Shown: positions 7,635 to 8,613 of the stretch, piece by piece
Numbering within the stretch: position 1 is the first letter of the stretch
Layout of the letters: every line of letters begins with the position of its first letter
NCBI GenBank assembly: GCA_016880225.1
Contig: JAEHDT010000012.1
Location: 1-8,613, forward strand
DNA length: 8,613 bases
Origin: Gemmatimonadota bacterium
GTDB taxonomy: Bacteria > Gemmatimonadota > Gemmatimonadetes > Gemmatimonadales > GWC2-71-9
Reading direction: 5' to 3'
Made by a program: the position numbers and the translations under genes
The notes under the pieces: generated by a model
What the model saw: the letters and a program-made list of their open reading frames with translations, nothing else
Told to the model about the DNA's origin: nothing
Databases searched by the model: none

Positions 7635-7724
7635 CCAGATCGTGCCCCCTCAGCGTTCATAGGGGGTACCAGTTGTGCGCCACACCAACCGAGCAGACGT
7701 CCCACGCGGCATACCGGAGGTTCT

Positions 7725-8099
7725 ATGGGGTCGAGGCTAGGCCTGGCAGCAGGATTGATCGTGTTGGCGGCATGCGGTAGCTCGACCTCACCTCCCGGGG
7801 GGGGGGGGGGCGGTGGCGGCGGCGGAGGGGGCTCGACCGGGGGTCATTCGACGACCATCACGGTCGCGAACAACACGTTCCGGCCCACCCCGGATACGGT
7901 CCCCGCGGGCGATGTGACCTTCAGCTGGGCGTCCGGCGGAGTCGGACACACTGTCTCGTGGGACAGCGGCCCCGGCACGCTGCCGGCTAACACCGGGACC
8001 GTGACGTCAGGAACGAGGGTGTTCACGCTGCAGGTTGGGACCTACCTCTATCACTGTGACATCCACGCCGGAATGAGCGGGCAGATCGTCGTGCAATAG
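7725..8099 (+). CDS. type 1 copper lipoprotein (cupredoxin) with polyglycine tether
   Basis: A 124-residue exported blue-copper protein. The signal ends in a lipobox, VLAAC, with acylation predicted at C17. CGSSTSPP is followed by twelve glycines (25-36) and more Gly/Ser, a flexible tether. Residues about 42-124 are a plastocyanin-like beta domain: TITVANNTFRPTPDTVPAGDVTFSW, then ligand H75 in GVGHTV, and the C-terminal ligand loop YHC111DIH114AGM117SGQIVV. The spacing Cys-x2-His-x2-Met is the short amicyanin-like loop, so all four type 1 ligands are present. It probably shuttles single electrons at the membrane surface; its position behind the ACIII operon suggests ACIII as donor and a terminal oxidase as acceptor, which is inference. 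GGAGG at 7716-7720 is four bases before the ATG. Fourteen consecutive G (7797-7810) encode the tether. It could instead serve copper handling. Confidence 0.87.
   Translation: MGSRLGLAAGLIVLAACGSSTSPPGGGGGGGGGGGGSTGGHSTTITVANNTFRPTPDTVPAGDVTFSWASGGVGHTVSWDSGPGTLPANTGTVTSGTRVFTLQVGTYLYHCDIHAGMSGQIVVQ
7797..7810 (+). repeat. 14-base poly-G tract inside the cupredoxin gene
   Basis: An uninterrupted run of fourteen G at the start of the polyglycine codons. At this length the frame is correct. A gain or loss of one or two G would move the frame to stops at 7915-7917 or 7988-7990, both before the Cys/His/Met copper ligands. Such tracts are prone to slipped-strand change and also to sequencing error. 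Confidence 0.9.
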
Positions 8100-8113
8100 C
8101 CGTCGATCGGCCG

Positions 8114-8119
8114 AAGGAG
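8114..8119 (+). promoter_or_regulatory. ribosome binding site deciding the start of the second cupredoxin
   Basis: AAGGAG is five bases before ATG 8125. It favours this start over the internal in-frame ATG at 8161, which would leave only a very short signal (MALVLLASC) with no basic residues. Confidence 0.7.
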
Positions 8120-8124
8120 AGTGT

Positions 8125-8514
8125 ATGGTATCGGGCTTGCTGGGCCGTGTTGCGGGAGCGATGGCGCTGGTGCTGCTCGCCTCATGCGGGAGTTCTACGT
8201 CGCCGTACGGGGGAGGGGGCGGGTGCACGCCGACGGCGACAAAAGTCTGTATGTCGGGCAGCCAGTTCAGCCCGTCGACCCTCACCGTGCCGGCGGGAAC
8301 GACCGTGACCTGGCAGAACGGTGATGCCGTCGCACACACCGTGACCAGTGCAACGGGATCGGCGGACGTCTACAACAGCGGGAATCTCGGCGGCGGCGCG
8401 ACGTACACTCATCAATTCGCCACGGCCGGCACCTATCCGTACTACTGCATGAACCACGGTGCCAACGGGACGCCGCCGACGGGAATGCACGGGACGATCA
8501 CGGTCACGCCGTAG
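8125..8514 (+). CDS. second type 1 copper lipoprotein with long ligand loop
   Basis: A 129-residue exported cupredoxin, 25 bases after the first and related to it: both mature N-termini read CGSSTSP followed by glycines. The lipobox is LLASC, with C21 acylated. C34 and C42 flank the first strand and may form a disulfide, absent from the first protein. The copper domain has FSPSTLTVPAGTTVTWQN, ligand H71 in AVAHTV, then YYC108MNH111. The likely Met ligand is M121 in TGMHGTITV, giving Cys-x2-His-x9-Met, a much longer loop than plastocyanin (x4) or amicyanin (x2). The intervening GANGTPPTG is Gly/Pro-rich; H122 next to M121 is another possible ligand. The role is probably periplasmic electron transfer beside its neighbour, perhaps with a different redox potential. 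The pair is likely co-transcribed and ends at the terminator at 8535. Confidence 0.86.
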   Translation: MVSGLLGRVAGAMALVLLASCGSSTSPYGGGGGCTPTATKVCMSGSQFSPSTLTVPAGTTVTWQNGDAVAHTVTSATGSADVYNSGNLGGGATYTHQFATAGTYPYYCMNHGANGTPPTGMHGTITVTP

Positions 8515-8534
8515 CATGTCGTAGATGAGACGTC

Positions 8535-8574
8535 ACGCTCCCGGCGCGGATTGCGCTCCGGGAGCGTAATTTTT
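8535..8574 (+). terminator. intrinsic terminator after the cupredoxin pair
   Basis: ACGCTCCCGG at 8535-8544 and CCGGGAGCGT at 8558-8567 form a perfect 10-bp stem. The loop can add GCG/CGC (8546-8548 with 8554-8556). AA and five T (8570-8574) follow. This is the clearest terminator in the window and marks the end of the cupredoxin transcript on the + strand. Outer bases ATGAGA (8525-8530) and TCTCAT (8576-8581) are also complementary. Confidence 0.88.
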
Positions 8575-8579
8575 CTCTC

Positions 8580-8613
8580 ATGAGCGACACGCCAGACAGT
8601 CTCGAAGCCTTCC
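8580..8613 (+). CDS. possible start of a downstream gene (3' partial)
   Basis: ATG at 8580 opens a frame reading MSDTPDSLEAF up to the right edge. The codons look like those of the neighbours, but only eleven are visible. The start lies six bases after the terminator T run and has no Shine-Dalgarno sequence, so it would be leaderless or a false start. Function cannot be judged. Confidence 0.3.
   Translation, partial: MSDTPDSLEAF

Noticed and set aside
6314..7705. A 463-codon open frame on the minus strand opposite actF
   Set aside because: Composition is rich in Glu, His, Arg and Gln with no domain; it is the antisense shadow of a clear membrane protein.
8182..8517. Minus-strand open frame opposite the second cupredoxin
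   Set aside because: Arg-rich shadow without domain or start signal; the plus strand has a full lipoprotein signal and copper ligands.
1..8613. CRISPR array, insertion sequence, tRNA or rRNA
   Set aside because: I saw no regularly spaced repeats, transposase motifs, terminal inverted repeats or cloverleaf; genes fill almost all of the window.

Overview
The window is strongly GC-rich, with G or C in most third codon positions and dense gene packing, as expected of a high-GC Gram-negative bacterium. Its core is a complete six-gene operon for alternative complex III (ACIII), a quinol:electron-acceptor oxidoreductase that replaces cytochrome bc1 in many bacteria. The exported lipoproteins carry a Cys followed by Ser/Thr/Pro and a long glycine tether, a style I associate with Gemmatimonadota. 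That assignment is inference; other ACIII-bearing phyla are not excluded.

Layout, all on the + strand. 2-229: the 3' end of an unrecognised gene that enters from the left. 230-361: a short intergenic region with a possible promoter, a dyad and an AC-rich leader. 362-7564: actA (pentahaem cytochrome c), actB (molybdopterin-oxidoreductase-like domain fused to a four-cluster ferredoxin domain), actC (NrfD-like quinol-site membrane protein), actD (DUF3341, two membrane helices), actE (monohaem lipoprotein cytochrome c) and actF (second NrfD-like membrane protein). actA and actB are 11 nt apart; every later junction overlaps (TGATG, GTGA, 8 nt, ATGA), so the unit looks like one translationally coupled transcript. 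7565-7724: an intergenic region with a strong hairpin. 7725-8514: two tandem, related type 1 copper lipoproteins (cupredoxins). 8535-8574: a convincing intrinsic terminator. 8580-8613: a possible start of another gene, cut by the window edge.

How it works together (family knowledge plus inference): ActC, helped by ActF, would oxidise quinol in the membrane. Electrons pass through the ActB iron-sulfur clusters to the haems of ActA and ActE on the outer face of the inner membrane. The two membrane-tethered cupredoxins just downstream are natural candidates to carry electrons onward to a terminal oxidase, much as auracyanin does for ACIII in filamentous phototrophs. No cytochrome oxidase gene and no actG are in the window.

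Most notable details: a 14-G homopolymer inside the first cupredoxin gene; an unusually long Cu-ligand loop (Cys-x2-His-x9-Met) in the second; and an intact N-terminal four-Cys motif in ActB that could hold an extra Fe-S cluster. The operon itself is a known system; the novelty, if any, lies in the cupredoxin pair and these details.
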